64,000 nt of DNA from Acytostelium subglobosum LB1 (lineage: Eukaryota > Evosea > Eumycetozoa > Acytosteliales > Acytosteliaceae): contig NW_012236527.1 in NCBI RefSeq assembly GCF_000787575.1, forward strand, positions 1,193,195 to 1,257,194, in the 5' to 3' direction. The notes below the pieces were generated by a model. That model saw only the letters and a list, made by a program, of their open reading frames with translations. It made no database searches and was not told the origin of the DNA. The translations under genes were made by a program, and so were the position numbers. Positions within the stretch are counted from its first letter, which is position 1, and each line of letters begins with the position of its first letter. Of the stretch, positions 54,005 through 64,000 are shown piece after piece.

Positions 54005-56013
54005 ATGGGAGGAGAGATGTTGGACATTGATACATTTATATTCGATATGCAAAAGGATATTGCGAGGATGACAAAGGAGTTGGAAGTCGCCAATGATTCC
54101 TGTGTGGCATCCGAAGCCAGAGTACATTTGGATGGCGCGACGCCATCTTCTACATCTACTTCATCATCACGTCCAAGATTTGGAAGTGTAAAAGGATTGG
54201 ACAGCAGTTTACCATTTCTGGAGCAGGCCATTGGAGATGGTGCCGATACCAACAGCAATAACAACAATGTATTGCTAGAGTTCCTGTCACAATTAAACGA
54301 AGGATCCAACAGCATTAGACTTAAAACCAAGTCAGCGCTTGCCCAAAACAACTTTAACCAGTGGGCAGTCTCTGGAAATAACGTCAGTACTGTCAATCCA
54401 TCCCAACAACAAAATACAACAAACAGTGGATTGAATGGAATCAATCCAGAACTGTACAATACTGTTTCGGCAATGTATGGAAATGACGTTGTCAATGTAT
54501 TTGCAGAGTGGCGAGCGTTGATAGATGAGGAGATCACAGAAATATATACTTTGGTCAAGGACCTGAAGAAACAATGCTGCAACACTTGGAATTCCAGACC
54601 ATCAAGTGCCAGCGATACTATATATCCTCCATATGTATGTTTATTATATTGTCCTGCCTCCAGGAGGATGTCTAACTAGTTTGTTAACTCATCTCTCTTC
54701 AATCATAAATAGCTTGCCAGCAGGATTAAATGTCCAGAACTATATATGCACAACAATACCTTTACCAATATATTACAGTTAAAGAATGTAAGTAATGGTG
54801 TTGGACAGACAATATGCGAGAAGTTTGGTACTGATCCCCATCACCTTTCCAGGACCTGATCAATATTATCCAGGATATTGAACCAACCAAACCTCATCCA
54901 AATCAATCACAACAACCTATTATACATTTACCAACTCCACCATTATCCAAAGCATGCTCACATCCAGACCTGAGTGCTCATATGTCCAATGGATCACTGT
55001 CCAAGGCATATTCGCAACCAGACCTGCCTGGAATTTTGGGTCTGAAGGGTAGTAGTAGTGGCGGAGGTGTCAGTGCCAATATTAGTAATTATAATGGAAT
55101 GTCATCACCCACCAGCAAGCTATCAAGAGTCAGTTCACAACCACAATCACTACTTCACTCAATGTCATCAGTACCGACTGCCTCAACGTCAAAGATGGGC
55201 TTGGAGAGCGCATCATCATCAACCTGCCAATCCAAATCTACAACACCAGTGTCATTGTCGCCAGCCGACTCACCTGTAAATGCCAGAAGATCAAGTCCAG
55301 AGAGACGACAACTTAGAATGACAGTGGAGACACCCGATACAAAACCAAGCATCATTATCAATAAGGCTAATGGCCGAGCCAAGCTGGACCTGTCACCGAC
55401 CAAGGTCACTACCAACATCTTTGACATCAAACCTCTCTCTGTACTCGGACCCAAGAGCACGCCACCCAGGAGTAGCAGTTGTAGTAGCATTATCAGCAGT
55501 AGCAACAGCAGCCAGAGTAGTAACAGCAGAGGATTGTCGTTGAAGAACCCAGAGGAGATGGAGGGAGTTGTTCGAACATGGATACAGAAGGTGCTAAAGT
55601 GCGAGTTGAAGGATCTTGGATCGCATTTGCCCAACGCCTCACCTTTGGGTCACCACCTACGCTCTGGAGTGATTCTATGCCAACTGATCAATGCATTGAC
55701 CGAACCCAATCGCATACGGAAGATCAATCATACACCAATCGCTTTCCAACAGATTGAGAACATTGACAACTTCCTCAAAGCAGCCACGGCACTCGGTGTG
55801 GACAAGCGCGAGACATTCTTCTCAACAGATTTATCCAACCTGTCCAACATGAACATGGTCATGTCTACTATATATTCATTGGCTCGAGCTACCAATCATT
55901 TGGATGAACTAAGGACTATAGCGGCTGCCACTTCTGGGGTTACTCCTTCATCGATGAACTTAATAACAGTTCTTCAACAGGCGGCTACAGCAGGTCAACA
56001 ACCTCAGGCATGA
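54005..56013 (+). CDS. calponin-homology domain protein
   Basis: Exons 54005-54634, 54713-54787 and 54853-56013 give 621 residues. The N-terminal 210 residues begin with a short coiled coil (IDTFIFDMQKDIARMTKELE) and include a helical region (MYGNDVVNVFAEWRALIDEE). The middle 270 are Ser/Pro-rich, with two copies of a short motif (KACSHPDLSAHM and KAYSQPDLPGIL) that looks like a repeated docking peptide. One CH domain lies at about residues 465-590 (VRTWIQKVLKCELKDLG, LRSGVILCQLINALTEPNR, IENIDNFLKAATALGVDK, VMSTIYSLARATN), of calponin/transgelin type, near the C-terminus. A single CH domain of this type usually signals an actin-linked scaffold rather than an actin cross-linker. Confidence 0.82.
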
Positions 56014-56317
56014 AGAGTAGATCAAGTTGATTGAAGGATATTATTAAATATAACAAACCTTGTACATGACTACTATGGTCCACATTGGGCCATTCGCTTC
56101 CCTTCCTTTCTCCCTCACACACTTGATGACGTACATGCATTGGCTACTTGTCGCCACACTCACACCTTCACATATGTCTAGACAAGTCGCGGGGTGGCAA
56201 TGGGTTGGACAAATCTAGATTCCTTTGAAAGACAAGAATGTAGATTACTTATGACATTATAATATAATATATTTTATCAAGTTATAACATACTTATATAT
56301 ATATATTATAAACAAAG
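56014..56317. other. intergenic, no gene seen
   Basis: 3' flank of the CH-domain gene, then a strongly AT-rich TATATATATATTATAA promoter directly before the next gene. Confidence 0.5.
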
Positions 56318-56581
56318 ATGAAACATCATTATAGTCTTGTATTATTTGTTATGTTGATGTCAATGATGTTGTTGACTACATTTGCGAATGGATGTAATGG
56401 AGAAGTAGGAGAATCAAATGGAAAGCATCCAACATATAATTGTGCAATAGTTAAATGTTCTCATAGATATACACTAGATAATTGTCCTGGATTGTTCATT
56501 GCCAAGAATGAATCAAAAGGTCTATGTTGTGACCAGTGCATCCTACGTACAAGCGGAAATCAACAACTTGACTATCAATGA
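56318..56581 (+). CDS. small secreted cysteine-rich protein
   Basis: An 87-residue single-exon protein. Residues 1-24 (from MKHHYSLVLFVMLMSMMLL) are a signal peptide, probably cleaved after TFANG or nearby. The mature part has seven cysteines (NGCNGEV, YNCAIVKCSHRY, DNCPGLF, GLCCDQCIL), including a CC pair, and ends TSGNQQLDYQ. The CC-x2-C element and spacing recall small disulphide-rich secreted domains such as VWC-like modules, but it is too short to assign. An odd Cys count would allow dimer formation. The function is unknown. Confidence 0.68.
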   Translation: MKHHYSLVLFVMLMSMMLLTTFANGCNGEVGESNGKHPTYNCAIVKCSHRYTLDNCPGLFIAKNESKGLCCDQCILRTSGNQQLDYQ

Positions 56582-57023
56582 CCCAACATACCAACCTGGT
56601 CGAAACGAATAAATATATAATCTATTAATATATATCACCTTGATCCCTACCTATAGCACCTACTAAAGGACTTACTATAGTCCCTTCATTTGTTGTCTTT
56701 AGGAGGTATGTAAATGAGGGCTTGTCTCTTAGAATAGGCCTACTAATGATCTATTACAGGAGAAAGACAAGACAAAGACAAGGAGAACGAGTGAGATTAT
56801 TATAAATTCCGGAAGTGTGAAGCTCACATTCGTGATATTTGCAGGGACTAAATGATGATTTTGATTGGATTGAGACCCATCTGGAACCTACCATGTCCTA
56901 ACTTAATGGGCACGTCCCATCATATGTCGATCATTGACAACGACCAAGTCCAAAGATTTAAATAGTTATTTTCAAATACTAACATCCTAAATCAATCAAT
57001 CAATCAATCAAATATACTTAACA
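56582..57023. other. intergenic, no gene seen
   Basis: Contains ATAAATATATAA just past the stop, a weakly palindromic GGACTTACTATAGTCC at 56668-56683, and the AT-rich promoter of the BP74-like gene. Confidence 0.45.
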
Positions 57024-57422
57024 ATGAAGTCCTTCCAAATAATCTGCGCATTCCTCTTTGTCACTATCGCTTTTGCCGCCGCAACCAAGAGCGCCTACTT
57101 TGTCTTCTCCGATAAACGCAATGAGTTTACCATCAAGTTGTGCGATCCAGTGCTGATTGCCCACGCCCGTGGTCTTGCCAACGGAACCATCACCGACCAC
57201 AAGCACATCATGGGAACGATTGTCACGGAGCCCATCTGGTACAATCCACAGTGGAACTTCTACATGAACCCAACCACCATCTCCTTCTTTGACTCCGCCA
57301 CCGAGGTCTGTGATGCTTCCATCTCCATCACCGAGGGCCACCTTGCTGAGGTCGGTGGCTCATTCCTCCCGGACAACGTTTGGTGCCCATGGAAGTCATT
57401 CATCGTCCGTGAGAAGATCTAA
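57024..57422 (+). CDS. BP74 N-terminal domain-like secreted protein
   Basis: A 132-residue protein from one exon. Residues 1-19 (MKSFQIICAFLFVTIAFAA) are a signal peptide. The mature chain is one compact domain: SAYFVFSDKRNEFTIKL, LIAHARGLANGTITDHKHIM, GTIVTEPIWYNPQWNFYMNP, ISFFDSATEVCDASISI and SFLPDNVWCPWKSFIV. This pattern matches the BP74 N-terminal domain known from Dictyostelium BP74 and from secreted bacterial proteins. I am recalling the family and cannot align it. Three Cys in the mature part. Coding sequence is G/C-rich and codon-biased, pointing to high expression. It may be an extracellular matrix or spore-coat component. Confidence 0.65.
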   Translation: MKSFQIICAFLFVTIAFAAATKSAYFVFSDKRNEFTIKLCDPVLIAHARGLANGTITDHKHIMGTIVTEPIWYNPQWNFYMNPTTISFFDSATEVCDASISITEGHLAEVGGSFLPDNVWCPWKSFIVREKI

Positions 57423-57686
57423 ATGCAGTTCTGTCGTCCAATGTGACACTCTCTTTACCCTCAGTCATCCTATGTGACTCATTAATAAATATTCATTGCA
57501 CTTCTAATGGAGGCAATTTCTCCATACACTTGATTTATACCTATTCTGTCTCTTCAATTTGGGAAGTGTTTGAAAGAGTGAACATCAAAGTTTGTTTTGA
57601 TTGATTGATTCATTTCAATTACAAACATCACTACCTTGTACAAATAATTAAACAAATACATTCTCATATATACATACATACATACA
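57423..57686. other. intergenic, no gene seen
   Basis: 3' flank with TTAATAAATATT (polyadenylation-like) at about 57482, then the promoter of the Rpn13 gene with TATATACATACATACA just upstream of its ATG. Confidence 0.5.
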
Positions 57687-58842
57687 ATGAGTGTACGTAC
57701 AACTGTTGAGCAACAGGTATCATTTATCAATACCTAACAAGGATCAATTCAATCTACCAAACATAGATCAAGTCAATCCCACAACCTGTAGAGCTAAAGG
57801 CTGGCAAGGCCAAGTTGGAGAACAAGATGTTGGTTTCTGATACAAGGAAGGGTACACTAAAGTTCAGTATAGTATGTATAGATCAATCCAAGTGACTCAT
57901 CAACCCTTAATAACTTACTTTATAATCCATCCCAACAGCAAGATGAACTCATCCTCGTACAATGGTTCATTAGAGGAGAGAAGAACGCAGAAGATGTATG
58001 TTTAGACAAGTGTTATTTTGAAAGAATTACAATGAATACTGATCAACCAATCAATGTAGGAATACTATATCGTTCCTGGTGAGCTAGTTTTCAAGAAGAT
58101 CACTGCCTGCAAGGATGGCAGAATGTACTATCTCTATCTCAATACATCAGACACCAAAGAGTTCTTCTGGTTCCAAGAGGAGAACCCAGATGATGATGTA
58201 AAGATTGAAAAGTCTATCGATCTGATAGTCAAGTATAACCCTGGTAGAGAATCGCCATCTCCTCTGCAACTCTTTAAAAGTCTAGCAAGCGCATCCTACT
58301 TACCCTTCATCAATCCATAACCAACAGATGAAATCACTGAACCAACTCCAGCTACTCCAACACCTGTAACTACAACAACGACAACGACACCAGCCACTAC
58401 ACAACCAACTTCATCTCAATCTCGACCATCTGGAACAAGCAGCACCAATCCACAAGCTGGCATGTCAGAGTTCTACAACTTCCTTTCAAACTACAAGCCA
58501 GCTGCCAAGAGCAAGCTGACTCTGTTGGGAGTGTTGTCACCAGAGAACCTGGCGCCACTCATGAAGAACGAGGAGATACAGAAGGAACTCGCTGAGTACT
58601 TGCCCGAGAGCAACAGGAGCAGCTCAGACATCATGCACCTGCTTCACACTCCACAGTTTGCCCAGGCAATCGAGCAACTCAACTATGCCATCCACGAGGG
58701 ACATGGCAGCGACATTGTTGCACAGCTTGGATGCGAGCCATCGATGGCCGCATTGTCTGGCGTCGAGGGATTCCTCAATTGTCTACAAGAAGGTGTTGAC
58801 AAGCAAAAGAAGGCAAAGGATACGCAGCAGCAACCAAAGTGA
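57687..58842 (+). CDS. adrm1: proteasomal ubiquitin receptor ADRM1/Rpn13
   Basis: Rpn13 sits on Rpn2 of the 19S proteasome, binds ubiquitin through its Pru domain, and activates the deubiquitinase UCH37 through its C-terminal DEUBAD domain. Five exons (57687-57716, 57767-57871, 57939-57995, 58060-58243, 58328-58842) give 296 residues. The Pru domain is KAGKAKLENKMLVSDTRKGT, ILVQWFIRGEKN, IVPGELVFKKI and YLNTSDTKEFFWFQEENPDD. A Thr/Pro/Gln linker follows. The DEUBAD helices are LLGVLSPENLAPLMKNEEIQ, LHTPQFAQAIEQLNYAIHEG and VEGFLNCLQ. The fourth intron must be removed; reading through it gives an early stop at 58320. The first exon encodes only ten residues. Confidence 0.92.
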
Positions 58843-59101
58843 ACTGAGTTGGCCTAGCAATCCCTCTTCTGTTATCCTTTGGAGAATACACATACAATCA
58901 TTCGAATGACAACAACATAATCACCATGGCTATTGTATTTGATTTGTAAGTCCATTTATTTAGTACATGTTCTAGTTGTTTGGAAGGTAGTAATGTTATG
59001 TGGCAGTGTTGCTACGACAATGTCAAAGACTTCATCCTGCTCGCAATTGCAAGGCAGGGCAGCGCAGCGACAGATGAGTCCTGGGTCCTACTCCGACACA
59101 C
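58843..59101. other. convergent 3' spacer
   Basis: Lies between the Rpn13 stop (+) and the RPB1 stop (-). ATGGCTATTGTATTTGATTTGTAAGT at 58926 looks like a start plus donor site but no exon follows before RPB1. Confidence 0.5.
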
Positions 59102-62100
59102 CTACTTCTTGTTGTTGGTGTTGTTGTTGTAGGGAGCATAGCTTGGGCTGGTGGGGCTATACGAGGGACTGGTCGGGCTGTATGAAGGGCTGGTTGGACT
59201 ATACGATGGGCTGGTTGGGCTGTATGATGGACTGGTCGGACTGTACGACGGACTAGTTGGGCTATACGATGGACTAGTCGGGCTGTACGATGGACTTGTC
59301 GGACTATACGATGGACTGGTTGGGCTGTACGATGGACTAGTCGGGCTGTACGATGGGCTTGTTGGGCTGTACGATGGACTGGTCGGACTGTACGATGGGC
59401 TTGTCGGACTGTACGATGGACTAGTCGGACTGTAGTATGGTGACGTTGGGGAATAGCTTGGGCTAGTTGGTGAATAGCTTGGGCTAGTCGGTGAGTAGCT
59501 TGGGCTAGTCGGCGAATAGCTTGGACTGGTTGGTGAGTAGCTTGGGCTAGTTGGCGAGTAGCTTGGACTCGTTGGTGAGTAGCTTGGGCTGGTTGGTGAG
59601 TATGTGGGTGAGGCTGGGAAATAGGAGTACGATGATGAGCCTCTGTTGGCTGGAGAGTAGCCCGGTGAGAAGTCTCCTCTGTAGGTCTCGTTGAATGGCG
59701 AGAAAGGAGCATCCGATGGGCTGAATGGATGATGGTATGGGGTGCTTCCACCATCGTGCGAGGGAGTCTGTGCGCCTGGGGCGTCGTTGTAGCCAATCAT
59801 GGCGTTGGACTCTGGCATGGCGATGGAGTGGGCGTTCTTGATCATGTCTGAGTTGAGGAACACCTCGAAGCTTCCCGTTCCCAATGGTGGCAGCTGACCG
59901 AGAATGATGTTCTCAGTCACACCCTTCACCTCATCGGTCTCGGAGAACATGGCAGCGTCCATGAGAATCTCGACAGTCTCCTCGAAGGAACAACGCATCA
60001 AGGCACCGGACTCGACACGGTTGATACCGTGTCTGGTGATGGCCATCAGATGGCCACGGTAGGTCATGACGTCAGCAAGGATGGCCAAATGGCGGTAGTT
60101 GACGTAGGAACCGTCGAAGGAAATGACCGCTCTCAGCTCCTTCAGCAAGGCATTACGCACGGCCTCGATACCGAGCACCTGGATGATCTCAATGATGTCG
60201 TTGGACACTGTTCTGGAGAAGTCCACGTCTGGGTGGCTCATCACCTCGAGCAGGTTGACTCCATCGGTATCCAGCACCCACTCCTTCTCCTTGTCGAAAG
60301 ATCCATTGTCGTTGACCTTGATGATGTTGTCTTGACGCATGAACACCTTCTTGATGCCGGGTACACCACAGAGCACCATCTCACTGAGCATCTTGGCCTC
60401 AATACGACGCAGGAAGGTGTCGTCGTCGTCATTCTCGCTGTTCTTCATGTCCTCATCGATCGTACGAATACGGATGATAAGCTTGGGCGAGTTATCATCA
60501 CTGATGACACAGTCCAGCTTTCCAAAGTCACGCTTGATACACTGGGCAATGTCGGAGAGGTGCAGCCTCTTGTCGGTGATCATCTCTTTGTCCAGCTCGA
60601 TACGGAGCATCCATGGCGACAGGTTCTCCTCGCGCACATCCTCAAGGGCGTAGTGGAGCTTGACGTATTCCAAGTCCTCCTTGATGATGGTGGTCTGGGG
60701 ATCGGGGTCGTAGTAGATCTCTGTGGCAGCTGTCACGGTCTCCATGACTGTGTACTCAAGCTGACTCTGCACCGCTTTGGCCAGCTCACTGTCTCTGGAG
60801 AGCTCGGGTCTGAGGTAGATAGAGAGTGAGGGGGTCTTCACCTTCTTGGCCAAGTTGATAATCTCCTTGAGACGAGGCACACCGAGTGTGACGTTCTTTG
60901 AAGACACACCAGCATAATGGAATGTGTTCAGTGTCATCTGTGTGGCAGGCTCTCCGATGGACTGGGCTGCAAGGGCACCCACCATCTCACCTGGGTTGGC
61001 GAGGGCCAGCATGAACTTGCTCTCGATCTCACCGCACAGCCAGCTGAAGGCCTTCTCGTTCAGACGGTAGTCATTCATGACACGCTTCGAAGCGAGAGTG
61101 CTGCGGAGCAGCATGCTAAACAGCAGTGTGGCGTTCTGATGAGTCTCGTTCCAGGCCTTGTTGTAGTTGGCATCCTCGTCGTTGGTCTCGAGATGTGGGA
61201 TGATCTTTAGACGGCTGGCTAGACGCTCGATCGCTGTGACGACCGTGGCTGGGTTCAGGTCACTGATCCTCCTGTGGTCGATGCCAAAGAATCTCTGTGC
61301 GTTGGTGAGCAGACGAGCAAGGTTGACTGGCAATGGCCAGGTGGCCTCACCACTTGGGATGATCTCTGTGCGCAGCAGGTGGCGGTCGGACTCGAGTCTC
61401 TTGTACTCGCGGTCCAACGCCTCTCTGATGGTGGGGTCGTTGCGGATCTCCTCCACAATGAGTGGGTCGATCCAGCCATCGCCATAGTCGGAGCGATCGA
61501 TCTGGTGTCTGTACATGCGGGCAAAGGCGTTGTTGTCGACCTTGAGTGTGTCGATAGTCTGGTTCTCAAAGGACGTGCCGTCCAGACCGTCCTCACCGTA
61601 GGCGAATTGAATGACGTCGCCCAGCGAGTTACGCACTGTGGCGTCGTACTTGACCGAGACATCCTCCATGGCCTTGACCAGACGACGCTGGATGTAACCA
61701 GTCTCTGAGGTCTTGACGGCTGTATCGATGAGACCCTCTCTACCTCCCATAGCGTGGAAGAAGAACTCCTGGGGAGTCAGTCCTCTCAGATAGGAGTTCT
61801 CGACGAAACCTCTACTCTCTGGTCCGTTGTCGTCCTTTGTGAAGTGAGGCAACGTGCGATGCTGGAAACCAAAGGGCACACGCTTACCCTCCACGTTCTG
61901 CTGACCGACACAGGCCATCATCTGCGAGATGTTAATGAACGATCCCTTGGAACCGGCATTGACCATTGCCTTGACATTGTTGGACTCGGACAACGACTTC
62001 TGGGCGTTGGTACCGGCGTCATCTCTGGCTGTGTTGAGCACACGATTGACCTCCTTCTCGAACGAGTCGAGCATGGAACGTCCGGGCTGCGTCTCAAACT

Positions 62101-63971
62101 GGTTGGACTGCGCCTTGATGATCAGCTCCTTCACCTGCGACTTGGCCGATGTGATAGAGTTCTGCACCTTGACCATTGTGGCCGCATCGGCAATCGTGTC
62201 ACCGATACCCACGGTGAAACCGTGGTTGATGAGCCAATGGTTGACGACGGTCTGTGTCTGGTCGATGAAGAGACGTGTGGCCTCGTGTCCGTGCTCGGTC
62301 CACGTGACGTGGATGATTGATCCGTTGGTGTTACCCAGCGATCTCTTGTCGAGGATACCAGCCATGAGCTCACCACGGTCGATGATGACCATCGTGTCCG
62401 AGGCGTACTCTGACGTGTCCTTCTCCTTCTCTTTGTCACTGTATGTAGAGCACGGGCGCACCAAGTTGATGTTGGGGATGATGAGCGAGAACAGTTGTTT
62501 GCCGGTCCACATCTTCTTGGGCTTGAGGATGGCGGGCGCGGGGATCTTGCCATCCCAGGTTGGCAGCCACATCAGGATGTTCATCATGAGGTCACGCTCT
62601 ACCAGTGTGTCTCTCTTGGTGAACAGACGACTGGCGAGCAGACTGTCCTGCACGATACCCATGACGGGACGGTTACCCTGTGGCGAGACGATGCAGCGAG
62701 GCACCATCATGATCTCAATGACCTCGGCACGAGTCTCCACGGTCTGTGGCACGTGGAGGTTCATCTCGTCACCGTCAAAGTCGGCGTTGTATGGTGTGGT
62801 TACAGAGAGGTTGAGACGGAACGTGGAGTACGGCATAACCTTGATACGATGACCCATCATAGACATCTTGTGAAGCGATGGTTGACGATTGAAAATGACC
62901 ACGTCACCATCTTGAACGTGTCTCTCCACCTTGTAGCCGCACTCGAGATGCATGTCGCTGACCTTCTTGAGGAAACGCAGGTCGAAACGCTGGCCATCCT
63001 CACGGATGATGTACTTGGCACCTGGATGTTCGTTGGGGCCGTTGCGGATCAGCTCACGCATGCGGTCGATGTTGAATGGCGTCACTGTCTCGGGGTAGGT
63101 GAGGTTGAGTGCGATAGAGCGAGGCACACCCACCTGGTCAATGGAGAGGTTGGGGTCGGCAGTAATGACTGTTCTTGCGGAGAAGTCCACACGCTTGCCC
63201 ATGAGGTTACCTCTGATTCTGCCCTCCTTGCCCTTTAGACGCTGGCGGAGCGTCTTGAGCGGACGGCCAGAACGTTGCTGTGCCTGTGGCAGACCTGGCA
63301 GCTCGTTGTCGACATAGGTGGCAACGTGGAACTGGAGGAACTGTGTGGCCTCTGTGATGATGTGAGCGGGCGCACCGTTCTTCTCCTGCTTCTTGAGCTC
63401 CTTGTTTGCCTTGACAATGTCTGCCAGCTTGTAGGTCAGATCGTCCTCTCCTCTAGAGGCTGTGTCCATCATAATGGATGGGCGAACTGGAGGTGGTGGC
63501 ACTGGCAACACTGTCACCACCATCCAATCGGGTCTTGCCCACTCTGGGTTGAGTCCCATCGCCTTGCAGTCTTCATCTTTGATTCTCTTTAGTATGTTGT
63601 GAACCTGTGGAGTGTATGAATCAATGTTAGTAATTGTGATTGATTGATTGAATGATCACGTCATGTGTGAACAAACATACTCTCTCTGCAGACAGAATCG
63701 ACTTCTTCTCGACAGACTCGTCCTGGACCTCTTTGAACTCGACGATGAACTTCAACTCCTCCTTGGTAATCTTTGGCTGGAGGTTTCCACAACCGCCCTG
63801 CTTCTGCTTCTTCTCTTTCTCGCGCAGCTCCTCCTCAGTCTTTGACAGATCGTCCTCCTTATCCTCGGCGGCCAATGCGCAGACCTTCTTTGTTTTACAA
63901 ATATCGACCACAGCACCCAGTCGTCTCTTTGGATTCTTGATCTTTAGCGCCTGTCTAAAATGTACATCGTC
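59102..63971 (-). CDS. polr2a: RNA polymerase II largest subunit RPB1 (5' part missing)
   Basis: RPB1 forms the catalytic centre of Pol II and bears the CTD that recruits capping, splicing and termination factors. Exons 63971-63681 and 63604-59102 are visible, joined in frame (SAER to [18 protein letters not shown]). The start lies beyond the right edge. The metal-binding loop [14 protein letters not shown] is intact (about 62760-62790). Other landmarks are [15 protein letters not shown], the NRKFVxQ-type lid region [15 protein letters not shown], and the bridge/trigger region ([34 protein letters not shown] in part). The linker is followed by about 22 heptads YSPTSPS, almost all consensus, with one YSPTSPY. 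The end is [16 protein letters not shown] coding spans about 59146-59606. Confidence 0.97.
59146..59606 (-). repeat. RPB1 CTD heptad coding repeat (21-bp tandem)
   Basis: About 22 tandem 21-bp units encode YSPTSPS. Two blocks differ in codons. The first (C-terminal, 59150-59435) uses TAC AGT CCG ACT AGT CCA TCG almost uniformly. The second (59436-59606) uses mixed codons ending CCAAGCTA. The single variant heptad YSPTSPY lies exactly at the border. Confidence 0.9.
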
Positions 63972-64000
63972 CTATATATATATCATCCAATCATGAATGA
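63972..64000 (-). other. RPB1 intron, window edge
   Basis: An intron ends at 63972 (ATATATATAG acceptor on the minus strand). The preceding coding exon is outside the window. Confidence 0.7.

Noticed and set aside
58926-58951. Start codon plus GTAAGT suggesting a further + strand gene
   Set aside because: Only eight codons, then antisense RPB1 sequence; no second exon is visible.
59151-59435. + strand frame of repeated GLYDGLV units
   Set aside because: It is the reverse complement of the RPB1 CTD repeat; no separate gene is expected.
61754-62852. Long + strand frames opposite RPB1
   Set aside because: Antisense shadows of a strongly conserved coding exon with G/C-rich third positions.
1-64000. 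Retroelements, DNA transposons or viral genes
   Set aside because: No reverse transcriptase, integrase, transposase or capsid-like frame and no long terminal repeats were seen.

Overview
The window is nuclear DNA from a social amoeba (Dictyostelia). Short introns of about 50-110 bp begin GTAAGT or GTATGT. Spacers are AT-rich and full of CATTCATT and GATTGATT tetranucleotide runs. Proteins carry poly-N, poly-Q, poly-S and poly-T tracts. The gene families (RhoGEF and RhoGAP proteins, VPS13, BP74-like secreted protein) are typical of the group. Coding regions are less AT-rich than in Dictyostelium discoideum, so another dictyostelid lineage is likely; the species cannot be fixed from sequence alone.

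Layout. 1-9.8 kb: the 5' part of a VPS13 lipid-transfer gene (-), a 67-residue orphan (-), a mitochondrial SpoU/MRM1-type rRNA 2'-O-methyltransferase with an RGG-rich extension (+), and syntaxin 5 (-). 10.1-17.6 kb: three head-to-tail single-exon members of a large ankyrin-like family (+). 19.1-30.9 kb: cyclin Y (+), a GATA-type zinc finger protein (-), a universal stress protein (+), a tiny Ser/Asn-rich two-exon gene (-), and a CH-IQ-DH-PH RhoGEF (-). 31.7-43.0 kb: a small secreted Cys-rich protein (+), then four more ankyrin-like paralogues (-). A Uma2-like (PD-(D/E)XK nuclease fold) gene abuts the broken tail of one of them. 43.3-58.8 kb: a RhoGAP-like protein (-), a small SAM methyltransferase (+), a coiled-coil orphan (+), a tail-anchored membrane protein (-), V-ATPase subunit d (+), a CH-domain protein (+), a second secreted Cys-rich protein (+), a BP74-like secreted protein (+), and the proteasome ubiquitin receptor ADRM1/Rpn13 (+). 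59.1-64.0 kb: RNA polymerase II largest subunit (-), running off the right edge.

There is no operon logic; neighbours are independent eukaryotic genes, often convergent with 100-300 bp between stops. Housekeeping genes (Pol II, proteasome, V-ATPase, Golgi SNARE, mitochondrial rRNA modification) alternate with the lineage-expanded ankyrin-like arrays, which are the dynamic part of the window.

Five otherwise intact genes contain one apparent frame break. Four of the five look like one extra base in a homopolymer run, so assembly error is a serious alternative to gene decay. The most unusual locus is 37.0-40.4 kb, where an ankyrin-like gene loses its conserved C-terminal tail exactly where Uma2-like coding sequence begins. 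No tRNA, rRNA, CRISPR array or recognisable transposon was found.
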